A stretch of 64,000 nucleotides of DNA from a virus: the IMG/VR virus record IMGVR_UViG_3300044640_001495, positions 248,001 to 312,000 of that record; one strand, given 5' to 3'. Numbering within the stretch: the stretch's first letter is position 1; every line of letters begins with the position of its first letter. Below are positions 52,784-60,718 of this stretch, one piece after another. The notes under the pieces are model-generated. The model ran no database searches. It was not told the origin of the DNA and was given only the letters and a program-made list of their open reading frames with translations. A program made the position numbers and the translations under genes.

Positions 52784-53401
52784 ATGTTTTATTATAATAA
52801 GAAATATCAAACAGGTGATCAATGGCTAATTGATACAGAATATACCAAGTATCAAGACCTATTGCCACTGGTTGAATCAAATCCCAATACTGAATACAGC
52901 AACGAAACTGTGGCGTTTAATGCTAGACAGTACCCATTGTGGAGTGATCCTGTGGTTGCACAGACAGTGAGACACAAACAATTTCTTGATAACTATGTTC
53001 AACACCCCGCTTGGGAAGAAGCAACACATGGTATATTCGAATGGACCAAGCGACGATTAAAAAGAAATAAAATTGACCTAAATTTTGTGCCAACTATTTC
53101 ATGGAGCATGGAATATGCCGCAGGCGGCTGGCAAAGCATGCATACACACGACAACGATTGTGTTACACAGATATTCTATTTAGATGGAGAAATAAACCAA
53201 GACCCAAATGTTAGTGCAAAAGAAAATGCATGGGGGTCTATGTATGCTTTTTTAACTAAAGGCGATAAACCATTATACAAATCATTTAGCAGTTGGGCAG
53301 GCCGTTGCATAATACTTCGTGGCGATATTTTCCACGGTGTTTATCCTATAAAAACATTGCCACGCAGAACAATTATTATGGATTATAAAGTGATACGATG
53401 A
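52784..53401 (+). CDS. 2-oxoglutarate/Fe(II) oxygenase-like protein
   Basis: 205 residues. GGWQSMHTHDND near 113-124 supplies a His-x-Asp (HDND) iron site, RGDIFHGVYPI near 179-189 gives the distal His, and RRTIIMDY near 193-200 gives the Arg for 2-oxoglutarate. This layout matches small phage 2OG oxygenases. The substrate is unknown. It lies between the truncated carbamoyltransferase and gp41, overlapping gp41 by ATGA. Confidence 0.78.
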   Translation: MFYYNKKYQTGDQWLIDTEYTKYQDLLPLVESNPNTEYSNETVAFNARQYPLWSDPVVAQTVRHKQFLDNYVQHPAWEEATHGIFEWTKRRLKRNKIDLNFVPTISWSMEYAAGGWQSMHTHDNDCVTQIFYLDGEINQDPNVSAKENAWGSMYAFLTKGDKPLYKSFSSWAGRCIILRGDIFHGVYPIKTLPRRTIIMDYKVIR

Positions 53402-54834
53402 TAAAGACCTACGACTACGAAGTACAAAAATTATATCTTGAACTCATGCTGGCAGATGCCGAAGTATTTGTGCGCTGCCAAGGTATATTTGATCATTCAT
53501 TGTTTGACCGAAAACTACAGGATGCAGCAGAATTTATTCATGAATATGCCAAGGGCTATAATGTACTGCCAGACTATGAAATGGTCAATGCATCGTGCCG
53601 CACTGATATGAAACGTCCAGAAGATCTTAAAGAAGGTCACATGGACTGGTTCATGGATGAGTTTGAGAAGTTTACTCAACACAAGGCTCTTGAACGTGCA
53701 ATTATACAATCAGCTGATCTATTAGAAAAACATGACTATGGTGCAGTGGAAGTATTAATTAAAGAAGCTGTACAGATTGGACTTGCCCGAGATATGGGCA
53801 CAGACTACTTTGCTGATCCTCGTGGCCGATTGATGGGCATCAAAGACAAGAATGGACAGGTGAGCACAGGTTGGCCCTGTATGGATCGTAAGTTATTTGG
53901 TGGATTTAATCGTGGTGAACTAAACATCTTTGCCGGTGGATCCGGCGCAGGTAAAAGTTTGTTCTTGGCTAACTTGGGTGTGAACTGGGCATTGATGGGT
54001 CTTAATGTGGTCTATCTAACTCTTGAACTTTCAGAAGCACTGGTCAGTATGCGTATTGATGCAATGATAACAGGAACATCAACTAAAGACATTTTTAAAG
54101 ATCTAGATGATGTTGAAATGAAAGTTAAAATGATCGGCAAGAAGTCGGGCATGCTACAGATAAAATACATGCCCTCAGGCAAGACTGCCAACGACATTCG
54201 TGCATACCTGAAAGAATATGAAATTAAAGTAGGCAAAAAAGTAGACGTACTGTTAGTTGACTACTTAGACTTGTTAATGCCTGTAAGTAAAAAGATCAGC
54301 CCGGCTGACTTATTCATCAAAGACAAGTATGTGTCAGAAGAACTTCGTAATCTAGCAGTGGAGAAGAACTGTGTGTTCGTTACTGCGGCACAGTTAAATC
54401 GTGGTGCTGTAGAAGAAGTTGAATTTGATCACAGTCACATCTCGGGTGGTTTGAGCAAGATTCAAACGGCAGATAATGTGTTTGGTATCTTTACCAGTCG
54501 AGCTATGCGTGAACGTGGTCGCTATCAATTGCAGTTGATGAAGACACGGTCAAGTAGTGGGGTAGGCATGAAGATTGATCTAGAGTTCAATCTAGAAAGT
54601 TTAAGAATCAGTGACCTACCCGAGGACGAACAAGAAAATAACGGTGCAACAAGCAGAGGTAGTTCTAGTATAATTGAGTCAATCAAGGCTCGTAGTACTA
54701 TTCAAGGACGCATCGATGAAGATGGTGTTATACAAGATCCAACTCAAGGTGTTGGTCTAGGCAAGGTTCGTGCCAATGTTGAATCAAGTAAGATGCGTGA
54801 GATTTTAAACAAGCAGTTTGGCGATGAAGACTAA
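53398..54834 (+). CDS. gp41: Replicative DNA helicase gp41 (DnaB type)
   Basis: 478 residues, as in T4 (475). Walker A GGSGAGKSL is at 180-188, NVVYLTLELSEALVSMRIDAM is the H1a segment, Walker B VDVLLVDYLDLL is near 279-290, and AAQLNRGAVEEVEFDHSHISGG is the H3 region. It unwinds the fork and forms the primosome with gp61. The C-terminus is variable and polar. Confidence 0.95.
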   Translation: MIKTYDYEVQKLYLELMLADAEVFVRCQGIFDHSLFDRKLQDAAEFIHEYAKGYNVLPDYEMVNASCRTDMKRPEDLKEGHMDWFMDEFEKFTQHKALERAIIQSADLLEKHDYGAVEVLIKEAVQIGLARDMGTDYFADPRGRLMGIKDKNGQVSTGWPCMDRKLFGGFNRGELNIFAGGSGAGKSLFLANLGVNWALMGLNVVYLTLELSEALVSMRIDAMITGTSTKDIFKDLDDVEMKVKMIGKKSGMLQIKYMPSGKTANDIRAYLKEYEIKVGKKVDVLLVDYLDLLMPVSKKISPADLFIKDKYVSEELRNLAVEKNCVFVTAAQLNRGAVEEVEFDHSHISGGLSKIQTADNVFGIFTSRAMRERGRYQLQLMKTRSSSGVGMKIDLEFNLESLRISDLPEDEQENNGATSRGSSSIIESIKARSTIQGRIDEDGVIQDPTQGVGLGKVRANVESSKMREILNKQFGDED

Positions 54835-55060
54835 AAAAGTAGAGTTGTATAAATGGTTAGATAGCGAGGGCGAAAACATTGAAATTGATTGGCCCAAAGT
54901 GCATAAAACGCTAGGATTAGATCATACCAATTGGTTGTTAACGCAACCTGAAGATCAATGTCAAATAGTATTAGAAAAAAACGACATGTATTGTCGTTTA
55001 GTAGCAGAATTCTACAACGATCATGTACTAACACATTATCATTTAATGTGGGCTAAATAG
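54824..55060 (+). CDS. Small protein after gp41
   Basis: 78 residues from the ATG at 54824, which lies inside the gp41 end; a TTG at 54818 is less likely. It is a compact alpha/beta protein with IDWPKVHKTLGLDHTNWLL and a His-rich end (YNDHVLTHYHLMW). No family recognised. Confidence 0.65.
   Translation: MKTKKVELYKWLDSEGENIEIDWPKVHKTLGLDHTNWLLTQPEDQCQIVLEKNDMYCRLVAEFYNDHVLTHYHLMWAK
55052..55059 (+). promoter_or_regulatory. Late promoter box (GCTAAATA)
   Basis: It overlaps the end of the previous gene and ends 4 nt before the ATG at 55064. No ribosome binding site. Confidence 0.72.
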
Positions 55061-55063
55061 TAG

Positions 55064-55774
55064 ATGCGTCTAAGAGAATTACACGAACGATCAGATATAA
55101 TCACAGTTAATCGCCGTCTCAATCCCAAGATATGGAACGGTGATGCACTCGACCCAGCGGTGGCACAAAAACTCAAAGAAATTGCCGATGCATTTCAAGA
55201 GTTTATCGGCATTGATCTTGATGTAGTAGATTATACAATTACAGGATCAAATGCCAACTATACCTGGACCGAGCATTCAGACCTAGATCTGCATCTTATT
55301 GTTCAAGGTGAAGTAGATGATGCTGCTAGAGAACTATTCAATGCCAAAAAGGCACTCTGGGGCGAACAACACAATATCACCATCAAAGGTCTTCCTGTTG
55401 AATGTTATGTTCAGGGCAAAGAAGAAGAACACCACAGTACCGGAGTGTATAGCATAGCTGACAATCAATGGCTGGTCGAACCAAAGAAAATAAAACCAGA
55501 AGTAGATGACAGTGCTGTGGAAGCTAAAAAAGATTCAGTCATCCACGACATTGAAACTGCTCTATTAAGTAAAGATCTCAACCGCTTGAGACTAGTAAAA
55601 GAAAAGATCACTAAAATGCGTCAGGCAGGACTGGAACGTGCGGGCGAGTGGTCAGTAGAAAACCTAGTTTTCAAAATACTTCGAAACCTAGGTCTTATTG
55701 ATGAAATTACAGATAAAATTCGCGAACTAGAAGATCAAGAGCTGAGTCTAGAACAGGCCCAGTCTTTAGATTAA
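55064..55774 (+). CDS. Nucleotidyltransferase-fold protein, possibly head-packaged
   Basis: 236 residues. The Pol-beta-type nucleotidyltransferase motif is complete: GSNANYTWTEHSDLDLHLI with Gly61-Ser62 and Asp73/Asp75, followed by a strand with CYVQGKEE. The C-terminal third is a helical coiled region. The start MRLRELHE resembles a capsid-targeting peptide (LxE). Together with the late promoter this hints that it is packed in the head and injected, like T4 Alt. It could add a nucleotide to a host RNA or protein; target unknown. Confidence 0.8.
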   Translation: MRLRELHERSDIITVNRRLNPKIWNGDALDPAVAQKLKEIADAFQEFIGIDLDVVDYTITGSNANYTWTEHSDLDLHLIVQGEVDDAARELFNAKKALWGEQHNITIKGLPVECYVQGKEEEHHSTGVYSIADNQWLVEPKKIKPEVDDSAVEAKKDSVIHDIETALLSKDLNRLRLVKEKITKMRQAGLERAGEWSVENLVFKILRNLGLIDEITDKIRELEDQELSLEQAQSLD

Positions 55775-55905
55775 TCGATCTTATAACAGTCGTAGACATC
55801 CCAAGCGTATATAGAGTAAACTGAAAATCTCACAGCTTGCTCTAGTGTTGAGAATGTTTTAGATCTCAACTGCCCTGTGGCCAAATAGTATTTGAGTCGC
55901 CACAT
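55771..55905 (-). CDS. 44-residue protein coupled to the BI-1 gene
   Basis: MWRLKYYLATG..., then QAVRFSVYSIYAWDVYDCYKID: an aromatic-rich short protein. Its ATG overlaps the stop of the Bax-inhibitor-type gene as TAATG, a classical coupling arrangement, and its stop overlaps the convergent nucleotidyltransferase gene. No membrane segment is clear and no family is recognised. Confidence 0.6.
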   Translation of the reverse strand: MWRLKYYLATGQLRSKTFSTLEQAVRFSVYSIYAWDVYDCYKID

Positions 55906-56600
55906 TAATCTTTCTTAATGCCAAACAACTGTAGTAGGTTGATAAACAGATTGATAAAGTCCATGTAGAGAGTTAATGCGCCCATAACTTCTTCACGACC
56001 TGTATCGCCATCTACTGAAACCATTTCACGAATCTTCTGTGTGTCGTAGGCAGTTAGACCCAGAAACACAATGATAGCAATAGCTGAGATCACCATCTGC
56101 ATCACTGTTGAACCAATAAAGATATTGATTATACTTGCAATGATGATAGCAATCAATCCCACAAACATGAACTTGCCCATGCTGTCAAGACTCTGTTTGG
56201 TAAAGTAGCCATAACCACTCATTACAGCAAACAGTATACCTGCTGACATAAATGCCGATACAATTGATCCCATGGTGAACACCGCAAAGATTGTGGCAAA
56301 GCTCAAACCCATTAGAGCCGCAAACGCATATAAAAATAGTTGTAGTTGCCCTTTATTAAAATGCTGGGCAGCAAAAGCAAATGCCAGGATGACTACCAAG
56401 GGTGAAAAAATCACAATCCATTTCATTGCACCCGTAAAAAAGAACTGCAACAATTCTGGGCTAGAGCCCACAAAGTAACTCACAATCATGCTTACAATAA
56501 CAGCAAGACTCATATGTCCGTAGACACGGCCCATTGCTGAGTTTACTTCTTCTGCTGAGCGGTAGTCTGTGATACCACCTGTATAATTTGTTCCAAACAT
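55905..56600 (-). CDS. Bax inhibitor-1/YccA-family membrane protein
   Basis: 231 residues with about seven hydrophobic segments from residue 28 onward and the family-typical GLTAYDTQKIREM near the end (about 182-194), followed by LTLYMDFINLFINLLQLFG. Bacterial members (YbhL, YccA) modulate FtsH proteolysis or ion leak at the inner membrane. The gene has a strong sigma70 promoter and AGGAGG ribosome binding site, so it is probably expressed early, perhaps to protect phage proteins or hold the membrane. Likely captured from a host. Confidence 0.92.
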   Translation of the reverse strand: MFGTNYTGGITDYRSAEEVNSAMGRVYGHMSLAVIVSMIVSYFVGSSPELLQFFFTGAMKWIVIFSPLVVILAFAFAAQHFNKGQLQLFLYAFAALMGLSFATIFAVFTMGSIVSAFMSAGILFAVMSGYGYFTKQSLDSMGKFMFVGLIAIIIASIINIFIGSTVMQMVISAIAIIVFLGLTAYDTQKIREMVSVDGDTGREEVMGALTLYMDFINLFINLLQLFGIKKD

Positions 56601-56623
56601 AAAAATCCTCCTAGGTATAGTAC

Positions 56624-56652
56624 AGTATACACTATTATTATTTATTTGTCAA
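56624..56652 (-). promoter_or_regulatory. Sigma70 promoter for the BI-1 gene
   Basis: Minus-strand TTGACA, 17 nt, TATACT with a GG before the -35, as in the early-cassette promoters. The leader has AGGAGG. Confidence 0.82.
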
Positions 56653-57517
56653 CCTGTCCTGTGTATATCTTGCGACGTTTTGCCCAAGGTAATACGGGCC
56701 TGTATCTGTCACGATGTTCTAGATTTGATCGTACAGTGGCCACGTCTAATTCTTTGAAAATAAAGTCATCGTCTTTAAGCGCATTGTTTTTGATCAAGCC
56801 TTTGACAAATCCTTCTGTAAGGTCTAGCTGAGTGTCTGTGAGAAGACTGTGAACCAATTTATCCGCTAGAATTTTGTGATTGCTTAGGCACATGTGATTG
56901 TATCTGCCATCGAGTCCGTACCAAAATTTAGCATCAAGATCTGCCGTGATATCTTCAAATTCCCATTGTTGCACATCATCCATCAGTACGCCCTTGGCCC
57001 AATTGATTTCCTGCCAGGTTTCAGCTTGATCCACATCCTGCCCAAAGCATTTCATTATTATAGGTCTGTTGAGTTTTTTCTTTAGAGTCTGATAGGCAAG
57101 ATAGCCCATGCGATTGTTGATGTGTATGAGATCTAATCTAACTCGTTGAATATAACGTATGTAATACTCAATGGCTTTGGCTTCATCCTTGGTGACAAAA
57201 CTGTCCAAATCAATGATGTTGCTGTTGGTCATTTCGGGTAGTCTATCTAGGAACCAAAATCTACTGGGATGCGTTAGAGCTATGACAATGTAGTCATTTT
57301 CTGTAATTCTATGTTCTAACAAATGCTGCAGAACGTCCCAACAGTAGTCTTGAGCACAGCCCATGATGCTGAGATTTTCTAAAACAACATCATGCCCCAA
57401 TTGTTGTTTAAGTCCACGAGCCACCTGTTGTGGCCAAGTCACTGTGGTGTCTTCGGGTTTGGGCGGTACAGAAAAACTGTCACCGATCACATATAGTGTA
57501 GAGTATTTGTTGGTCAT
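56642..57517 (-). CDS. SGNH/GDSL-hydrolase-like protein, copy 1
   Basis: 291 residues. Block I IGDSFS is at 11-16, a GCAQDYCW block near 54-61 and IVIALTHPSRFWF near 77-89 follow, and the C-terminal DGRYNHMCLSNH near 203-214 gives the DxxH-like dyad. SGNH enzymes cut or transfer acyl groups on lipids and glycans. It is a tandem paralogue of the next gene and may trim or acylate cell-surface glycan. Confidence 0.78.
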   Translation of the reverse strand: MTNKYSTLYVIGDSFSVPPKPEDTTVTWPQQVARGLKQQLGHDVVLENLSIMGCAQDYCWDVLQHLLEHRITENDYIVIALTHPSRFWFLDRLPEMTNSNIIDLDSFVTKDEAKAIEYYIRYIQRVRLDLIHINNRMGYLAYQTLKKKLNRPIIMKCFGQDVDQAETWQEINWAKGVLMDDVQQWEFEDITADLDAKFWYGLDGRYNHMCLSNHKILADKLVHSLLTDTQLDLTEGFVKGLIKNNALKDDDFIFKELDVATVRSNLEHRDRYRPVLPWAKRRKIYTGQVDK

Positions 57518-57564
57518 ACAGTAGTTAGCTGCAGGGCATGGTCAGTGACAAAAAACTTGAAACT

Positions 57565-58395
57565 TCACCAACTGGGTCGTTTCATTATTTTTGACATAGT
57601 CCACGCAGGCCTAGCATGCATGTCCGTGATGCGATATTGATTGAATTCTCTCGCACAAAAATCTGTATCTCGCCAACTGTCTTTGAGAATAAGTCCTTGA
57701 ACGAATCCGTCAGCAAGATCCACTGTTAGACCTTGTTGGAAAAAATCCACAATTTTTTTGGCCAGTATGCCATGATTGCTCAAGGTGATGTGATTGTATC
57801 TACAGTCCACGCCTCTAAAATATTGATCACTTTGAGTGCCTGGTTCCGCAAACTCTTGCGTTTGGATATCAAACAAGGTGCCCGTGGCCCAGGCTATTTC
57901 TTGGTGGTGTTGAGCTTCACTGACGTCTATGTCAAAGCAGCGCAATATCAAAGGCTTGGGCAAGCCCAGTCTAGTGATGTAACTGGTGAGCCAACCCAAT
58001 CTCATCATCATGTGCAGAGTATCCAATTGTGGTCGTTGAATGTGCTGCATGAATCCTTCTATGGCCTTGTTTTTTTCCTTGGAAACATACTGATCCATAC
58101 CTATGATGTGCATGTTACTGAGATTGGGTTCATCTTGCACAAACCAATATCTGTTGGGATGTGTTAGACATATGACGATTCGATCTTCAGCTGTGATTTG
58201 ATTCACAGAATGAAATCCTGCTCTCAACTGTTGAAAGCACCAATCTTGACTGACTCCATGCTGACTCAGGGGCATTAATTTGAGTCCTAGGTCAGCAGCC
58301 ACCTGTCGCGGCCATGTGATGGTGGCGTCTGTTGATTCCATGGGTTCAACAGAGAAGCTGTCGCCTATCATGATTAGTCTCGGAGTTGTGGTCAT
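57565..58395 (-). CDS. SGNH/GDSL-hydrolase-like protein, copy 2
   Basis: 276 residues, clearly related to its neighbour: IGDSFSVEP at 10-18, GVSQDWCF, VICLTHPNRYWFV, MRLGWLTSYITRLGLPKPLILRCF, VDCRYNHITLSNHGILAKKIV and DGFVQGLI all align with copy 1. Both keep the GDS Ser and the terminal NH motif. A recent tandem duplication or co-transfer explains the pair. Confidence 0.78.
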   Translation of the reverse strand: MTTTPRLIMIGDSFSVEPMESTDATITWPRQVAADLGLKLMPLSQHGVSQDWCFQQLRAGFHSVNQITAEDRIVICLTHPNRYWFVQDEPNLSNMHIIGMDQYVSKEKNKAIEGFMQHIQRPQLDTLHMMMRLGWLTSYITRLGLPKPLILRCFDIDVSEAQHHQEIAWATGTLFDIQTQEFAEPGTQSDQYFRGVDCRYNHITLSNHGILAKKIVDFFQQGLTVDLADGFVQGLILKDSWRDTDFCAREFNQYRITDMHARPAWTMSKIMKRPSW

Positions 58396-58435
58396 TTGTT
58401 ATAATTATCTTCTTGATAATATTCACTGAATTTTC

Positions 58436-58464
58436 TTGACAAAGGTTAAATAGCAGTATATAAT
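58436..58464 (+). promoter_or_regulatory. Sigma70 promoter
   Basis: Consensus TTGACA, 17 nt, TATAAT, 23 nt before the ATG at 58488. The spacer contains a TTAAATAG late-like element. Confidence 0.82.
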
Positions 58465-58487
58465 TAAACATAACTTAGTGGACCATC

Positions 58488-58922
58488 ATGCTAGAAAGAA
58501 TCACCACACTCACAGACGAATTGATACGACTGCTCAAGGACGATCCTGTTCGACCTGAGATCCCTGCAGACTTTAGAGTGGACAAGAACTCCAGAGTTTA
58601 TGTGTTGAAGAGTGAAACAGGTGAGCCCATGGCTGTGACCTGTGTGAAGTTTCTAGCAGAAATTCCACAAAGTGTAGACGATCTTGCCAATGTGGCTGTG
58701 AATACTTCTACTGCGGTCTTCTATACCATTTGGAGTTATGCAGCCGGTGCGGGTCGCAGTCTTATAGAAGCGGCTCAAGAGGATATCAAGACTCACGAAC
58801 CCCAAGTTAAAACCTTTGTAACACTGAGCCCAAAAACAGAAATGGCTCGCAAGTTTCATCACAAAAACGGGGCCACTACCTATAGAGAAAATCAAGACTC
58901 AATTAACTATCAGTATCACTGA
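58488..58922 (+). CDS. GNAT-like acetyltransferase-fold protein
   Basis: 144 residues. PMAVTCVKFLAEIP near 47-60 (strands 3-4) followed by SYAAGAGRSLIEAA near 83-96 matches the acetyl-CoA pyrophosphate loop (Q/RxxGxG/A) in spirit, and KTFVTLSPKTEMARKFHHKNGATTYRE near 106-132 resembles the C-terminal N-acetyltransferase elements. The only plus-strand gene of this stretch, with its own sigma70 promoter, so probably early. Substrate unknown. Confidence 0.6.
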   Translation: MLERITTLTDELIRLLKDDPVRPEIPADFRVDKNSRVYVLKSETGEPMAVTCVKFLAEIPQSVDDLANVAVNTSTAVFYTIWSYAAGAGRSLIEAAQEDIKTHEPQVKTFVTLSPKTEMARKFHHKNGATTYRENQDSINYQYH

Positions 58923-59548
58923 TCGTTAAAATTACCACACAATGTATCAACTAGGTGTTTTTCTTTTAGTTTATCAACAGTTGAATAATAGTGGTCGGAT
59001 GTAATTGGCCCTTTGGTTATCAAGGGATTCAGTTCATAATAGCCCATTGACAAAACATATCTAGATTCAGTTCCGTAATTAATACTGTTATGTGGTATTT
59101 GTGTGTTTAACAGATAAAATTGATTGGGTTCGTAGGTGAGTCTAGTATAGGGGAAATAGACGTAGTCTCGAGGCATAAGCGAATCCTTCTTGTGCTCATG
59201 TGCAAACATAACCAAATACTGATCATCTTGTGTCAACATTAAATTAAATGCAGTAGCACGGTAAACATCTCTATGCCAATTATAGATGTATCCGGGTTCT
59301 ATTAACAGTATTCTTGGGTATAAATTAAACTCTTGTATTAGTTCTAGAATTGGTTCGTTCTCGAAATAATTCTGCGGAACTTTATGCTGTTTGAACGTGG
59401 CTGATATCGCAACATCGTGGGTGACCCTGCCTTCTTTGCCTTGATTTTTAGTAACATCAACATGCCCGTAATCAAAAGTTTTACAGTCTTCAAATAAAGG
59501 ATTAGACGGCGAAAGCCCTAGTGATAATTTTGTGAAACACTCATTCAT
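58916..59548 (-). CDS. 2OG-oxygenase-like protein
   Basis: About 210 residues when started at the ATG at 59548. The open frame extends to 59740, but that part overlaps the conserved-looking 68-residue gene and is probably not translated. NWHRDVYRATAFNLML near 104-119 gives His-x-Asp, QIPHNSINYG near 166-175 gives the distal His, and RYVLSMGYY the Arg. These resemble 2OG-Fe(II) enzymes and the protein at 59856. The exact start is uncertain. Confidence 0.6.
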   Translation of the reverse strand: MNECFTKLSLGLSPSNPLFEDCKTFDYGHVDVTKNQGKEGRVTHDVAISATFKQHKVPQNYFENEPILELIQEFNLYPRILLIEPGYIYNWHRDVYRATAFNLMLTQDDQYLVMFAHEHKKDSLMPRDYVYFPYTRLTYEPNQFYLLNTQIPHNSINYGTESRYVLSMGYYELNPLITKGPITSDHYYSTVDKLKEKHLVDTLCGNFNDQ

Positions 59549-59603
59549 GCTGCTATTTATTTTTTCATTTTGATCAATAGCAGCAAACGTGATTAGAACA
59601 TTA

Positions 59604-59810
59604 TCACTGACTACCGGGTTTAAAGCCCACTGTGTAGACAGCAACCACAGGTTCCCAATTTTCACGATCCTTGGCCGTTTGGCTTTCAGCAAACTGCTGT
59701 GCCACAAGATTGGCTCTGCTGAGATCGGTGATGTGTTCACCAGCGAGAAATTGACGCTGTAGTCTAATACCTGTGCGGCTGTTTCGGGCCATGATCTTGT
59801 ATGCTTGCAT
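59604..59810 (-). CDS. Small basic protein, unknown
   Basis: 68 residues: MQAYKIMARNSRTGIRL, then QQFAESQTAKDRENWEP and a short VVAVYTVGF strand. It has a late promoter (GATAAATA at 59829) and a GGAGC ribosome binding site. The pattern resembles small conserved phage proteins with a folded N-terminal strand-helix unit. No function known. Confidence 0.68.
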   Translation of the reverse strand: MQAYKIMARNSRTGIRLQRQFLAGEHITDLSRANLVAQQFAESQTAKDRENWEPVVAVYTVGFKPGSQ

Positions 59811-59828
59811 TGTGTGCTCCTGGTCGAG

Positions 59829-59836
59829 TATTTATC
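59829..59836 (-). promoter_or_regulatory. Late promoter box (GATAAATA)
   Basis: Minus strand; 18 nt before the ATG at 59810, with a GGAGC ribosome binding site between. Confidence 0.65.
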
Positions 59837-59855
59837 AACCTAGACACATCATTAC

Positions 59856-60431
59856 CTATTTGGATTCTTTAACTGTGTAGTTAATGGTTAACACATATCT
59901 GCTTTCGTGTGCAACGGGTGTGGTTGATGAGTGAAAATGCCTGCCGGGAAAGTCCATCCATAGATTGGCCGTGGGTTTTTGTCTGTGCCATTCTGTGTAC
60001 ATTTCCCTTTTAGGCTGTTCCTTGCGCTGATCAAATATGACAGTGTCACCATCACTGGTCGCAGGATAGAATATGCCTGTGCGATGATTCAGTACAGGAT
60101 GATCTATATGCGGTGTGTGTTCCACACTCCAGGGTGTGCGTGTGCATAGTCCCAGGCGCACTCTTAGTACTGAATCCAATTGTTGATCTTGATGATCCAG
60201 AGCAGCCAATAGTATGAGCAGACTGGGATCCCATAATGGACTGATATTTTGACTGTCCTTGTAGATCAAATGACTAAACGATCCCTGATACTGGGGATCC
60301 GCCCCACTGATATCATCAGGGTTAGCAGTAAAGGGCAGATAGAACCAATCTATAGCAGGATCAGTGAGGCGTTGGCAGACATAGCTGAATTGGTTGGGTT
60401 TGAGTAGATCTTGTATGAGTGTGATAGACAT
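59856..60431 (-). CDS. 2OG/Fe(II) oxygenase-like protein (prolyl hydroxylase type)
   Basis: 191 residues from the ATG at 60431; an ATG at 60446 is possible. EHTPHIDHP near 106-114 holds His-x-Asp, GRHFHSSTTPV near 165-175 the distal His and SRYVLTINYTV near 179-189 the co-substrate Arg. A GIFYPATSDGDTVIFDQ stretch fits the double-stranded beta-helix. Likely active; the substrate may be a nucleotide, peptide or sugar. Confidence 0.72.
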   Translation of the reverse strand: MSITLIQDLLKPNQFSYVCQRLTDPAIDWFYLPFTANPDDISGADPQYQGSFSHLIYKDSQNISPLWDPSLLILLAALDHQDQQLDSVLRVRLGLCTRTPWSVEHTPHIDHPVLNHRTGIFYPATSDGDTVIFDQRKEQPKREMYTEWHRQKPTANLWMDFPGRHFHSSTTPVAHESRYVLTINYTVKESK

Positions 60432-60480
60432 GTGAGTATATATCACATGTCAATGATCACCACTCACAGAGTGGCAGCGA

Positions 60481-60654
60481 TTAGGCCTGTCCTGCAGTGG
60501 GATCTAGTGAAGGCAGTGGGGGCTCAACGGGTGGCACATCTTTGGGACTCTGTAGATCCCAATAGGCCATGTGTGCTTTACGTTCAGTAGTTTCGGCTAA
60601 TTTTTTAGCAGTTTCTGTGGCTGCGATTGCTTCGGGTGTCATTGGTCTTGCCAT
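60481..60654 (-). CDS. 57-residue Ala/Pro-rich protein
   Basis: Start chosen at the ATG at 60654 (MARPMTPEAIAATET) because GGAG lies 6 nt upstream; an ATG at 60666 is weaker. A helical AAKKLAETTERKAHMAYW part is followed by a Pro-rich tail (PPVEPPLPSLDP). It has a late promoter (60681). Function unknown. Confidence 0.58.
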   Translation of the reverse strand: MARPMTPEAIAATETAKKLAETTERKAHMAYWDLQSPKDVPPVEPPLPSLDPTAGQA

Positions 60655-60680
60655 GAAGTTCTCCAAATTGGTTAATGATG

Positions 60681-60688
60681 TATTTAGC
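60681..60688 (-). promoter_or_regulatory. Late promoter box (GCTAAATA)
   Basis: Minus strand, 26 nt before the ATG at 60654, with a GGAG ribosome binding site in the leader. Confidence 0.65.
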
Positions 60689-60718
60689 TGTGAGATTTCA
60701 GTTGTTGATGGCGCAGCC

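Noticed and set aside
59549-59740. N-terminal extension of the 2OG-oxygenase-like gene
   Set aside because: It overlaps the conserved-looking 68-residue gene in another frame and has no ribosome site.
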